Part shown: positions 49,496-57,716 of the stretch, piece after piece
Position numbering within the stretch: position 1 is the first letter of the stretch
Layout of the letters: the number at the start of each line of letters is the position of its first letter
DNA from: Hirschia sp964352025
Lineage (GTDB): Bacteria > Pseudomonadota > Alphaproteobacteria > Caulobacterales > Hyphomonadaceae
Direction of reading: 5' to 3'
Assembly: GCA_964352025.1 (NCBI GenBank)
Contig: CAYGPZ010000016.1
Span: 1 to 64,000 of the forward strand
DNA: 64,000 nucleotides
The notes under the pieces: model-generated
What the model was told of the DNA's origin: nothing
Database searches by the model: none
Seen by the model: the letters and a program-made list of their open reading frames with translations, nothing else
Made by a program: the position numbers and the translations under genes

Positions 49496-50404
49496 ATGTC
49501 CCAACTTCCTATCCTCACTCATCTAAATCAAATTGCCGATGAATATGAGGCAATCCTTTGTGATGTCTGGGGCGTGATACACAATGGGCAGGATGTGTTT
49601 ATTGAGGCTGTTGAGGCATTGCGCCGATACCGTGAAACACGCGGGCCAGTGATACTAATTACAAATGCACCTGTGCCTGCTGAACGTGTTTATATGAGCC
49701 TAGAGCAAGTCGGTGTGCCACCAGACTGCTATGACGCTGTTGTGACGTCGGGTGATGCAACGCGCGCTGAATTGGAAAAACGTATGCCGGGCCCTATTTA
49801 CTGTATTGGGCCGGATTATGACGATCCGCTTTATCACGGGCTGGCGATGGAATACACAGACATCATTGAAGAAGCGTCGTTTATTTCTTGCACAGGGCTA
49901 AGAGAAATTCCCGAAGGCATGTTTGAGCCTGACAAACCAAGTACGGGTATGTCTCCTAATTTCGTGCCAGAGACTTACCGTGAAGAATTGTCAAAACTGG
50001 CGGCACGTGAGCTTGAAATGCTTTGTGCCAATCCGGATCTGGTGTTTCGTTATGGAAATGAACTCATTCCATCTGCAGGCGCAATTGCTCAGATATATGA
50101 AGAATTGGGTGGCCGCGTCATCAGGCCCGGAAAACCTGGCGCTCCAATATATAATCTAGCCTATAAAAAGCTTGAAGAATCGCTGGGCTACCGCCCTTCA
50201 ACCGACACAATTCTTGCCATTGGAGATGGTCCTGCAACTGATGCTAGGGGAGCTGTTCGCGAGGGATTGGATTGTTTGTTCATTGGTGGCGGAATTCACG
50301 GTGCGCAAATGGAGGACAGCGAAACATTCCTTCACGATGCAGCACAGATTCTCGCCAATGACGATGCCGACGCTGCTTATGCTGCGCCTGCACTCGTATG
50401 GTAG
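49496..50404 (+). CDS. HAD-superfamily hydrolase, TIGR01459-type (NagD-like)
   Basis: A 302-residue HAD phosphatase of class IIA. The nucleophile motif reads LCDVWGVIHNG (DVWGV replaces DxDGT, as usual in this family), motif II is ILITNAP, the cap domain follows (residues about 85-200), and motif III/IV is ILAIGDGPATDARGA. GKPGAPIYNLAYKKL holds the catalytic Lys. Substrate unknown. It runs in line with tipF after 130 bp. Confidence 0.88.
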   Translation: MSQLPILTHLNQIADEYEAILCDVWGVIHNGQDVFIEAVEALRRYRETRGPVILITNAPVPAERVYMSLEQVGVPPDCYDAVVTSGDATRAELEKRMPGPIYCIGPDYDDPLYHGLAMEYTDIIEEASFISCTGLREIPEGMFEPDKPSTGMSPNFVPETYREELSKLAARELEMLCANPDLVFRYGNELIPSAGAIAQIYEELGGRVIRPGKPGAPIYNLAYKKLEESLGYRPSTDTILAIGDGPATDARGAVREGLDCLFIGGGIHGAQMEDSETFLHDAAQILANDDADAAYAAPALVW

Positions 50405-50422
50405 CTTAATTCTGGAAATATT

Positions 50423-50474
50423 GAGTTTTCCAAACATTGAGGGTGTTTTGGTACACCCCGAATTCGGAAAACTC
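50423..50474. terminator. Nested double hairpin between convergent genes
   Basis: An outer perfect 9-bp stem, GAGTTTTCC / GGAAAACTC, encloses a second perfect stem, GGGTGT / ACACCC. It lies between the convergent HAD and cheZ genes and is followed by AAAATTTT; a bidirectional terminator or a barrier to read-through is likely. Confidence 0.6.
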
Positions 50475-50488
50475 GAAAATTTTAGACG

Positions 50489-51169
50489 TTATCCGAACAA
50501 TGCGTCGATATCGTCTTGGCTTGCATCATTCGCTTCACCAAATAATGCATCTATATCATCTTGAGCAACTTCAGGTCCATTAATAGCTGGGCCATTTAGA
50601 AGTTGTTCGCGATCACGTTTTTCTTCTTTTGTCTCTTCGCGTTCGGAATCTTGCACACCAAGCGCTTCAGAGAAAGCAGATACACGTTCTTCGATGTGAC
50701 GAAGTGTTGTCACAACTTTATTGACGCGCTGACCTGTCAGATCTTGGAATGAACACGCTTCAATCATGCGCATCATTGCTGCGTCTACTTGCTCTTTATA
50801 AGCAGCAGGGTCGCTAATATCAGCGCACATTAGCGTTTCCGCTTCTGTCATGATTGTTTCTGTTGCTTCTTCAGTATCTTTGACGACGGCGTCTAGCTCT
50901 AAAGATGCGCCTGGAATGCGTTCACCACTGATTTCATTTGGGCAAAGGTCGGAAATCTCGTCTTTTGCCTTGTGAATGAAGTCGGCGATGTATTTAAATT
51001 CGCCTTGAATCGTCTGATCGAGTGATCCAAAGAAATATTTCATGGCGTCTGCCAATTGGTGAGATAGTTCAAGAACTTCTACCAAGGGACGGTCACGTAC
51101 ATTGCTTTCTCTTAAGGAGCTAATCGCTCCCTTGACCTTATTAGCCACTTCTGCTGGTGCTGTTGTCAT
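50489..51169 (-). CDS. cheZ: CheZ-like phosphatase with two C-terminal docking-type peptides
   Basis: A 226-residue, mostly helical protein. The CheZ active-site region CSFQDLTGQRVNKVV (residues about 147-161) with its Asp and Gln dephosphorylates CheY-P. The C-terminus carries two copies of a peptide, AQDDIDALFGEAND and SQDDIDALFG, joined by a short linker. A single such amphipathic helix normally binds CheY, and the sequence also resembles the N-terminal CheY-binding peptide of FliM. It is followed on the same strand by cheY upstream by 39 bp (operon cheY-cheZ). Confidence 0.87.
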   Translation of the reverse strand: MTTAPAEVANKVKGAISSLRESNVRDRPLVEVLELSHQLADAMKYFFGSLDQTIQGEFKYIADFIHKAKDEISDLCPNEISGERIPGASLELDAVVKDTEEATETIMTEAETLMCADISDPAAYKEQVDAAMMRMIEACSFQDLTGQRVNKVVTTLRHIEERVSAFSEALGVQDSEREETKEEKRDREQLLNGPAINGPEVAQDDIDALFGEANDASQDDIDALFG

Positions 51170-51208
51170 AATATCCTCCCAATTCGGTTGATTTGCCCGT
51201 AAGGGAGA

Positions 51209-51595
51209 TTAAAATTCACCAAGAACAGCGGTAATCTTACCTTTAAGAGTAGCGGCGTTGAACGGCTTAACGATGTAGTTGTTTACACCAGCTTTTTTCG
51301 CGGCGATCACATTTTCCGTTTTAGATTCGGCAGTTACCATGATGAATGGTGTCGCTTTAAGCTTGTCGTCGGAACGAACTTCGCGTAGCAGCTCATAACC
51401 GGTCATCGGTTCCATGTTCCAGTCTGATATGACTAGCCCATAGTTGTTGCCTTGCATCTTAGCAAAAGCTTCTTTGCCATCGGCAGCATCTTCAATATTC
51501 TCAAAGCCTAATTGCTTGAGAAGGTTAGTGATGATGCGTATCATCGTCTTATAGTCGTCCACGACAAGAACGGGCATCGACAGGTCCACAGCCAT
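51209..51595 (-). CDS. cheY: Chemotaxis response regulator CheY
   Basis: A 128-residue single receiver domain. The acidic pair VVDDYKTM, the phospho-acceptor Asp in LVISDWNMEPMTG, the Thr in IMVTAESK and Lys in NYIVKPFN are those of CheY. The frame opens at 51688, but ATG 51595 is preceded by AAGGAG. It lies upstream of cheZ in the same transcript, so signal and its phosphatase are co-expressed. Confidence 0.94.
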   Translation of the reverse strand: MAVDLSMPVLVVDDYKTMIRIITNLLKQLGFENIEDAADGKEAFAKMQGNNYGLVISDWNMEPMTGYELLREVRSDDKLKATPFIMVTAESKTENVIAAKKAGVNNYIVKPFNAATLKGKITAVLGEF

Positions 51596-51745
51596 GGGAA
51601 ACTCCTTTGAGCGGCTAAAAGTTTGTCTGTTGGGACTAGTCATAACCAAACAAGGCAAATAAACCGTGAAGGGAAACAGAGATTTCACCTAATAACGTTA
51701 ACGTTTTGACGCGTTCCGTTCATGAAGTGATTTGGAGTATAAAAG

Positions 51746-52174
51746 ATGAATCCGGGTAAGACATACCAAGAATTAGAAATCGGGATGAGCCATGAAACCG
51801 AGCACCTTGTGACCGAGCAAGATGTTCTGGATTTTGCGCGCATATCTGGTGATTTTAATCCGCTTCACGTCGATGAAGAATATGCAAAAACGACAGTTTT
51901 CGGAACACGTATTGCGCATGGTGCTCTGACAGCATCGTACATTTCAGCGATCCTTGGAAATGAACTTCCGGGTCCTGGGTCAATCTTTACTGACATGAAT
52001 ATGCGCTTCAGGCGTCCAGTGAAGATAGGCTCGAAAGTCACTGTAAAAGCAGAGGTTTCTGAAATGCAGCCGCGCGGAAACCGTGTTACTTTGGCCGTAA
52101 AATGTTACGTCGATGGAAAAGTTGTTATCCAAGGTGAAGCCAAAGTTGTCGTACCGAGCCAAGAAAAATCTTAG
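51746..52174 (+). CDS. MaoC-family (R)-enoyl-CoA hydratase-like protein
   Basis: A 142-residue hotdog-fold protein. The hydratase catalytic pair is in FARISGDFNPLHVDEEYA (Asp and His), followed by FGTRIAHGALTASYIS and MNMRFRRPVKIGS. The family includes (R)-specific enoyl-CoA hydratases supplying polyhydroxyalkanoate synthesis, but other acyl-CoA substrates are possible. It is divergent from cheY with a 150-bp gap and is followed by ribF after 40 bp. Confidence 0.87.
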   Translation: MNPGKTYQELEIGMSHETEHLVTEQDVLDFARISGDFNPLHVDEEYAKTTVFGTRIAHGALTASYISAILGNELPGPGSIFTDMNMRFRRPVKIGSKVTVKAEVSEMQPRGNRVTLAVKCYVDGKVVIQGEAKVVVPSQEKS

Positions 52175-52214
52175 TGGATTTGGTCAATAGCTGAGCGATG
52201 ATTGGCAACCGAAT

Positions 52215-53189
52215 ATGAAATTGTTGCATACCTTCGAAAATCTACCTGAAAGTGTTCGGGGAGCAGGGGTTGCCATCGGTAATTTTGATGGTCTTCATTT
52301 GGGACATCGCGGCGTTATAAAACAGCTGCGATCTCTCTGTGAAAGCCAAAATTTGCCGCTTGGGGTGTTAATGTTTGACCCAACGCCGTTTAATTTTTTT
52401 AGTCCTAATTCACCTTCAAAACGAATCATGAGTCTCGAAAGACGCGTCAAAATTCTCCGTCAGGGCGGATTAGACGTGGCTTTTGCGCTACCTTTCGACG
52501 CAAAAATGGCTGGAAGAACCGATTTTGAATTCGCTAAACAAGTTTTAGTGGATGGACTGGGCGTTTCTGCTGTCTCGGTTGGTTATGATTTTTGTTACGG
52601 CAAAAAAAGAATGGGAAATGTCTCAACCTTGAAGCAATTTGGAGCTGATTTGGGATTTGAAGTCCTCGTCACCGAGAAAATTTCACCAGATAATCGGGAA
52701 ACCGGTGCACATGGTGAAGAATTAAAGATTTCCTCGACCCAAATCCGTGAACTTATTTCCAAGGGTGATATGGAATCTGCCAAATTGATGATGAAAGACT
52801 ATTGGGTCATCGAGGCAGACGTTATTCATGGCGAAAAACGGGGCCGGACACTCGGATATCCGACGGCCAATATGCTGCTATCCGATTATCAGCATCCTAA
52901 ACACGGTATTTATGCAGTTTGGACCCGTATTGAAGGTGAGCAAGATTGGCGCAAAGGCGTTGCCAATTTTGGCCGCACACCAACAACAGGCGATAGAGAC
53001 CCTTTGTTAGAAGTATTCCTGTTTGATTTTGACAGTGATCTTTATGGCAAGGAATTGGAGGTCGCTTTTGTTGAATATCTGCGTCCAGAAGAAAAATTCG
53101 ATGGCATTGAGCCTCTAATAGAGCAGATGAATAAAGACTCAGAAAAAGCGAAACAGATATTGAATGCATCCGAAAAACCGTCGGTCTGA
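52215..53189 (+). CDS. ribF: Bifunctional riboflavin kinase / FAD synthetase
   Basis: A 324-residue enzyme making FMN and FAD. The N-terminal nucleotidyltransferase has IGNFDGLHLGHRGVI (HxGH motif), FDPTPFNFFSP, VGYDFCYGKKRMGN and ISSTQIRELI; the C-terminal flavokinase has GRTLGYPTANM and VANFGRTPT with a downstream EVFLFDFDSDLYG. Flavin supply supports SdhA and other flavoproteins in the window. Single gene after maoC. Confidence 0.96.
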   Translation: MKLLHTFENLPESVRGAGVAIGNFDGLHLGHRGVIKQLRSLCESQNLPLGVLMFDPTPFNFFSPNSPSKRIMSLERRVKILRQGGLDVAFALPFDAKMAGRTDFEFAKQVLVDGLGVSAVSVGYDFCYGKKRMGNVSTLKQFGADLGFEVLVTEKISPDNRETGAHGEELKISSTQIRELISKGDMESAKLMMKDYWVIEADVIHGEKRGRTLGYPTANMLLSDYQHPKHGIYAVWTRIEGEQDWRKGVANFGRTPTTGDRDPLLEVFLFDFDSDLYGKELEVAFVEYLRPEEKFDGIEPLIEQMNKDSEKAKQILNASEKPSV

Positions 53190-53254
53190 TAAATATCACC
53201 TAATTCAATATGAGATTGAATGCTTATCTCTTTCCTCAAGGCATTTACCCTGAT

Positions 53255-53353
53255 ATGGACGTGCTCATGAAAATGCAGAATATCATACGCATAGCAATAT
53301 CTCGCCAGATTATCGGTTCTATTATTAGCCGAATTACTGGCCCGGTCCGCTAG
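53255..53353 (+). CDS. Possible 32-aa amphipathic peptide
   Basis: A 33-codon frame in the 251-bp gap between ribF and ileS encodes a short basic peptide rich in Ile and Arg (QNIIRIAISRQIIGSIISRI), which would form an amphipathic helix. AAGG lies 12 nt upstream of the first ATG. It may instead be a leader of ileS. No homologue known to me. Confidence 0.25.
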   Translation: MDVLMKMQNIIRIAISRQIIGSIISRITGPVR

Positions 53354-53440
53354 AAGGCGCAATTTAAAGTGCGACGCAGCGGTTCCGGGTTATCTCGCTA
53401 ACCAATTTTCTGCTTCTAAATTTCTCAAAAGATTAAAAAT

Positions 53441-56410
53441 ATGTCCAACGACAAAAATGCTTCTGAAGGCCGCGACTACCGCGAAACGCTTTTCTTGCCG
53501 ACGACTGATTTCCCAATGCGTGCCGGTCTGCCAAAGGCAGAGCCAAAATGGCTTGAAAAATGGGAAGAAGAAAACCTATACGAAGCGCTTCGTGAAGATG
53601 CGAAGGGCCGCCCCGAATTCATGATCCATGATGGGCCTCCATATGCGAATGGCCATCTTCACCTAGGACATGCATTAAACAAAATTCTGAAAGACCTCGT
53701 TGTCCGTACCAAGCAAATGACTGGTTTTGACGCTGATTATATTCCGGGGTGGGACTGTCATGGTCTTCCAATTGAGTGGAAGGTTGAAGAGCAATTCCGT
53801 CAAAAAGGAAAAGCCAAGCGTGACGTTGATCCGTCCGATTTCCGTGTGGCTTGTCGTGAGTACGCTCAAAAATGGGTTGGCATTCAGCGCGAAGAATTTA
53901 AACGCCTCGGTGTCGTTGGAAATTGGGAAGATCCATACCTGACAATGGATTACGGTTCTGAAGCGACTATCGTCGAAGAATTCCTGAAAGTCGCCATGTC
54001 CGGCCAGATGCGCCGTGGGTCGAAACCTGTGATGTGGTCACCTGTAGAGCAAACAGCGCTGGCCGAAGCCGAAGTGGAATATCACGACCGTAAAGCAAAT
54101 GTGATCTGGGTGAAGTTTCCTATTTCTAGTATCGGACCAGCAGTTGTTCGTGGTGATATTGGCGAGCATGATTCTGTTATTAAGGGGCTGGCCGATGGAG
54201 CGACCGTTGTAATTTGGACAACAACGCCTTGGACGATTCCAGCAAACCGAGCTGTATCTTATAGCTCGAACATTTCTTATGGTTTGTATGAGTGTACTGC
54301 GCTGGAAGAAGATCTCCCGTTTGAGCCTTGGATTAAGCCTGGCGATAAAATTGTAGTAGCTGACACGCGTGTTGAAAGCGTTATGAAAGCTGCAAAGGCA
54401 GCTAGTTGGACAAAAGTTGGTGCTGTATCTGCAGATACATTGTCAAAAGTAACACTCGCGCACCCGTTACGCGACGCTGACCTCGGCGGTTATGATTTTG
54501 ATGTGCCTATGCTTGCAGGTAGTCACGTGACTGATGATGCGGGTACTGGATTTGTACACACAGCGCCATCGCATGGTGAAGATGACTATAACGTCTGGCT
54601 TTCAACAGGACGCTCAACTGCGGACATCCCGGAAACAGTCGATGAATTTGGACGCTACACAAAAGAGTGTCCAGGTTTTGAAGGATTAGATGTCATCCGT
54701 ACCGACGGTAAAAAACGCGGTCAGGATGGTAAAGCGAACAAAGCCGTTATGGACAAGCTGATCGAGCAGGGCAATCTGCTGGCTCGCGGCATGACAACCT
54801 TACGCGATGCGCACTCATGGCGTTCAAAAGCACCGGTTATTCGCCGTGCGACGCCGCAGTGGTTCATCTCGATGGACGTTGCTGATGAAAGCGGAAAAAC
54901 ACTTCGTGAAAAAGCGATGGCTGCGATTGCCGAAACCAAGTTTACACCAGAGCGCGGGCGTGCCCGTCTAGTCTCTATGGTGGAAGGTCGTCCTGATTGG
55001 CTAATCTCTCGCCAACGCGCATGGGGTGTGCCGCTGACCTTGTTCGTGAACAAGGAAACAGGCGAAATCCTCAATGATAGCGATGTAAATGATCGTGTTG
55101 TCGCCGCCGTAGAACAAGGCGGTGCTGATGCTTGGTTTGTCACGGATGCACAAGATTTCCTTGGCGATAAATATAAAGCCGACGAATTTGAAAAAGTCAT
55201 CGATATTCTCGATGTCTGGTTTGACTCTGGAACAACGCACGCTTTCACACTTGAAAAACGCGGCAAGAAATGGCCAGCAGATCTATATCTTGAAGGATCT
55301 GACCAGCACCGTGGGTGGTTCCAGTCATCGTTGTTAGAAAGCTGTGCAACACGTGGACGTGCGCCTTATGAAGGTATCCTGACGCACGGTTTCACTTTGG
55401 CGCAGGATGGGACGAAAATGTCCAAATCTTCAGGTAATGGTATCGAGCCAGAAGAAATCAACAAACAAGTTGGTGCTGAGATCATCCGCATATGGGTGGC
55501 ATCGTCCGACTGTACGGATGACCCGACATACGGAAAAGAAATTCAGGCTGCGAATGTTGAAAGCTACCGCAAGCTTCGCAACACGCTTCGTTATTTGCTG
55601 GGCGCACTTCACGGATATGAAGACAGTGAAAGTGTGGCTGTTGAAGACATGCCAAGCCTCGAGCAATGGATGCTTCACCGCTTAACCCAAGTGGATGCAA
55701 AAGTCCGTGCTGCTTTCGAAGCGTATGATTTCCAAGCAGCATTCAAGGAACTTCAGGTTTTCACAAACAATGATGTCTCGGCGGTGTATTTCGATATCCG
55801 CAAAGACAGTCTTTACTGTGATGCGCCAGATGACATCCGTCGCCGCGCTTGTCGCACAGTGATGAATGAATTGTTCAATTGCCTAACTGCATGGTTTGCA
55901 CCCGTTATGGTGTTTACATGTGAAGAAGCTTGGAGACTTCGTTTTCCAGATGCAGGTTCGGTGCACTTACGTCAATTCCCAGAAATTCCATCAACATGGA
56001 AGAATGAAGCACTGTCTGAGAAATGGTCTAAGATATTTAAAGTACGCCGTGCTGTGTTGGGAGCGCTTGAAATTGAGCGCCGCGAAAAGCGTATCGGGTC
56101 TTCATTAGAAGCCGCTCCAGAGGTTTTCATCACGGACGCTGAACTTTTTGCAGCGTTTGAAGGTGAAACTGCTGCTGATATTTTCATTACATCGGAAGCT
56201 GTTCTTAAAACCGAGAATGGACCTGATAGTGCTTTCAGCATGGAAGAATTTTCAGGCGTCAGCGTTGTGCCGGGGAAAGCAGAGGGCGTTAAGTGTGCGA
56301 GATCTTGGAAGATTTTTGATCCTGCCACAGCTCTGCCCGAATTCCCGGGCATTACACCTAGAGATGCCAAAGCAGTAATGTCTTGGGATAAGTTGAATAA
56401 GAGCGCTTGA
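53441..56410 (+). CDS. ileS: Isoleucyl-tRNA synthetase
   Basis: A 989-residue class I synthetase. The HIGH motif is in YANGHLHLGHALNK, KMSKS in DGTKMSKSSGNG, and the editing (CP1) domain shows TTTPWTIPANRA and GTGFVHTAPSHGEDDY. The C-terminal zinc-finger region is degenerate: KCARSWKIFDP keeps only one Cys, as I recall for other alphaproteobacteria. First gene of an ileS-lspA-DUF3035 cluster; lspA starts 28 bp after. Confidence 0.97.
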   Translation: MSNDKNASEGRDYRETLFLPTTDFPMRAGLPKAEPKWLEKWEEENLYEALREDAKGRPEFMIHDGPPYANGHLHLGHALNKILKDLVVRTKQMTGFDADYIPGWDCHGLPIEWKVEEQFRQKGKAKRDVDPSDFRVACREYAQKWVGIQREEFKRLGVVGNWEDPYLTMDYGSEATIVEEFLKVAMSGQMRRGSKPVMWSPVEQTALAEAEVEYHDRKANVIWVKFPISSIGPAVVRGDIGEHDSVIKGLADGATVVIWTTTPWTIPANRAVSYSSNISYGLYECTALEEDLPFEPWIKPGDKIVVADTRVESVMKAAKAASWTKVGAVSADTLSKVTLAHPLRDADLGGYDFDVPMLAGSHVTDDAGTGFVHTAPSHGEDDYNVWLSTGRSTADIPETVDEFGRYTKECPGFEGLDVIRTDGKKRGQDGKANKAVMDKLIEQGNLLARGMTTLRDAHSWRSKAPVIRRATPQWFISMDVADESGKTLREKAMAAIAETKFTPERGRARLVSMVEGRPDWLISRQRAWGVPLTLFVNKETGEILNDSDVNDRVVAAVEQGGADAWFVTDAQDFLGDKYKADEFEKVIDILDVWFDSGTTHAFTLEKRGKKWPADLYLEGSDQHRGWFQSSLLESCATRGRAPYEGILTHGFTLAQDGTKMSKSSGNGIEPEEINKQVGAEIIRIWVASSDCTDDPTYGKEIQAANVESYRKLRNTLRYLLGALHGYEDSESVAVEDMPSLEQWMLHRLTQVDAKVRAAFEAYDFQAAFKELQVFTNNDVSAVYFDIRKDSLYCDAPDDIRRRACRTVMNELFNCLTAWFAPVMVFTCEEAWRLRFPDAGSVHLRQFPEIPSTWKNEALSEKWSKIFKVRRAVLGALEIERREKRIGSSLEAAPEVFITDAELFAAFEGETAADIFITSEAVLKTENGPDSAFSMEEFSGVSVVPGKAEGVKCARSWKIFDPATALPEFPGITPRDAKAVMSWDKLNKSA

Positions 56411-56438
56411 GCCATCAAGAGCTTAAAGAGGGAAGAGC

Positions 56439-57035
56439 ATGATAGAAGTGACTAATCGCTATTGGGTTTGGGCAGGTCCGATTGCTCTTTTTTCTTTGGT
56501 ATTCGATCAATTTACCAAAGCGCTGATTCTAGGCAATGAAGTCTTTAATGCGCGTGGGTGCTTGTTTTCTTCGGTGCCAAATTGCGGAAAAATCGAAATA
56601 TCTCAAAGCTTTGACCTGTCCATGGTTTGGAATTACGGGATGAGCTTTGGCATGATGCAATCGGATGGCATTGGCCGTTGGATTTTATTTGCTGTGACGT
56701 TGGTGATCGCGATTGTGTTTACCGGATGGATGTTAAAGGCAGAGCGTTGGACAACTGCTCTTGCGCTTGCATTCGTCATTGGCGGTGCGATCGGAAACAT
56801 GATCGATCGCGCACGTTTTGGGGCGGTCGTTGATTTTATGGACTTTTCAGGTCCTTGGTTTGGCGTTCAGTTTGGTGCTGAAAGTGGTCCTTTTTCTTGG
56901 ATCGATAAGGCGCTATATAATGGTGATGGTGTTCTAGGCTTAGGCTTTCCATATGTGTTCAACGTAGCCGATATGGCGATTTCGCTGGGTGCTATCATAT
57001 TAATTGCAGATCAGTTCTTGGTGAAAGAGGATTGA
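56439..57035 (+). CDS. lspA: Lipoprotein signal peptidase (signal peptidase II)
   Basis: A 198-residue inner-membrane aspartyl protease that removes signal peptides of lipid-modified prolipoproteins. Four membrane segments; the two catalytic Asp are in IGNMIDRARFGAVVDFMDF and VFNVADMAI. A roughly 30-residue extra loop (WFGVQFGAESGPFSWID) lies between them, longer than in E. coli. Adjacent to a lipoprotein gene and downstream of ileS, the usual order in proteobacteria. Confidence 0.95.
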   Translation: MIEVTNRYWVWAGPIALFSLVFDQFTKALILGNEVFNARGCLFSSVPNCGKIEISQSFDLSMVWNYGMSFGMMQSDGIGRWILFAVTLVIAIVFTGWMLKAERWTTALALAFVIGGAIGNMIDRARFGAVVDFMDFSGPWFGVQFGAESGPFSWIDKALYNGDGVLGLGFPYVFNVADMAISLGAIILIADQFLVKED

Positions 57036-57123
57036 TCGGGCTAGCTTTATTGCTAACCTGCATATAAGTATTTTTGAGTGTTCTTAGTTTTTGAACCTCA
57101 ACGTGTTTTAAAAGGCGTGACAG

Positions 57124-57636
57124 ATGAAGAAATCAGTATTGGGTTTGACGGCAGCAGCGGCTGCAGCTTTGGCTGCTACAGGTTGTTCTTCCAGTGGTTC
57201 AAATTCTCCAGATGAATTTCGTGTGGTCCGTAAAGCGCCTTTGAGTGTGCCTCCTGATTTTAACTTGCGTCCACCAGGTGCAGGTGAAACAATACCTGTT
57301 GAATTGCAATCTGATGATCAGGCGCGTGCTATTTTGTTTGGCCAGTCTATTGGAGCACAAGCATCTGAAGGTGAGCGTTTGCTTGTTCAGAAAGCTGGAG
57401 CCGAAGCAATTGATCCTCAAATCCGCGGATTAGTGGATTATGATGCGACGGGCACATTGCGCAAAGACAAAGATTTATCAGACAAAATTTTGTTTTTCAA
57501 AAGCGACAAAGACACAGTCGTTGACCCTGAAAATGAAGAAATACGTCTTCAACAGGAGTTGATTGAAAGCGCAACTGGCGGTGAAGACGTTATCATCGAA
57601 CGTCGCGTAGGTGACGGAAAACTTCCTGGCCTTTGA
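57124..57636 (+). CDS. DUF3035 lipoprotein
   Basis: A 170-residue probable lipoprotein. The signal peptide ends in a lipobox (LAATGC), followed by SSSGSNSPDEFRVVRKAPLS and VPPDFNLRPPGAG, the hallmark of DUF3035 proteins found beside lspA in alphaproteobacteria. The remainder is acidic and polar. Function unknown; probably outer-membrane or periplasmic. 88 bp after lspA. Confidence 0.88.
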   Translation: MKKSVLGLTAAAAAALAATGCSSSGSNSPDEFRVVRKAPLSVPPDFNLRPPGAGETIPVELQSDDQARAILFGQSIGAQASEGERLLVQKAGAEAIDPQIRGLVDYDATGTLRKDKDLSDKILFFKSDKDTVVDPENEEIRLQQELIESATGGEDVIIERRVGDGKLPGL

Positions 57637-57716
57637 TACCAACTAATTTGGTAATAAGATAAATCTATCTGCACGATAGACTAGGTACGAATCAGCTTGC
57701 GCGTTAAGCTGGTTCC

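Noticed and set aside
54721..55266. 181-aa minus-strand open frame inside ileS
   Set aside because: Antisense to conserved ileS sequence; Ser/Arg-rich, without ribosome-binding site.
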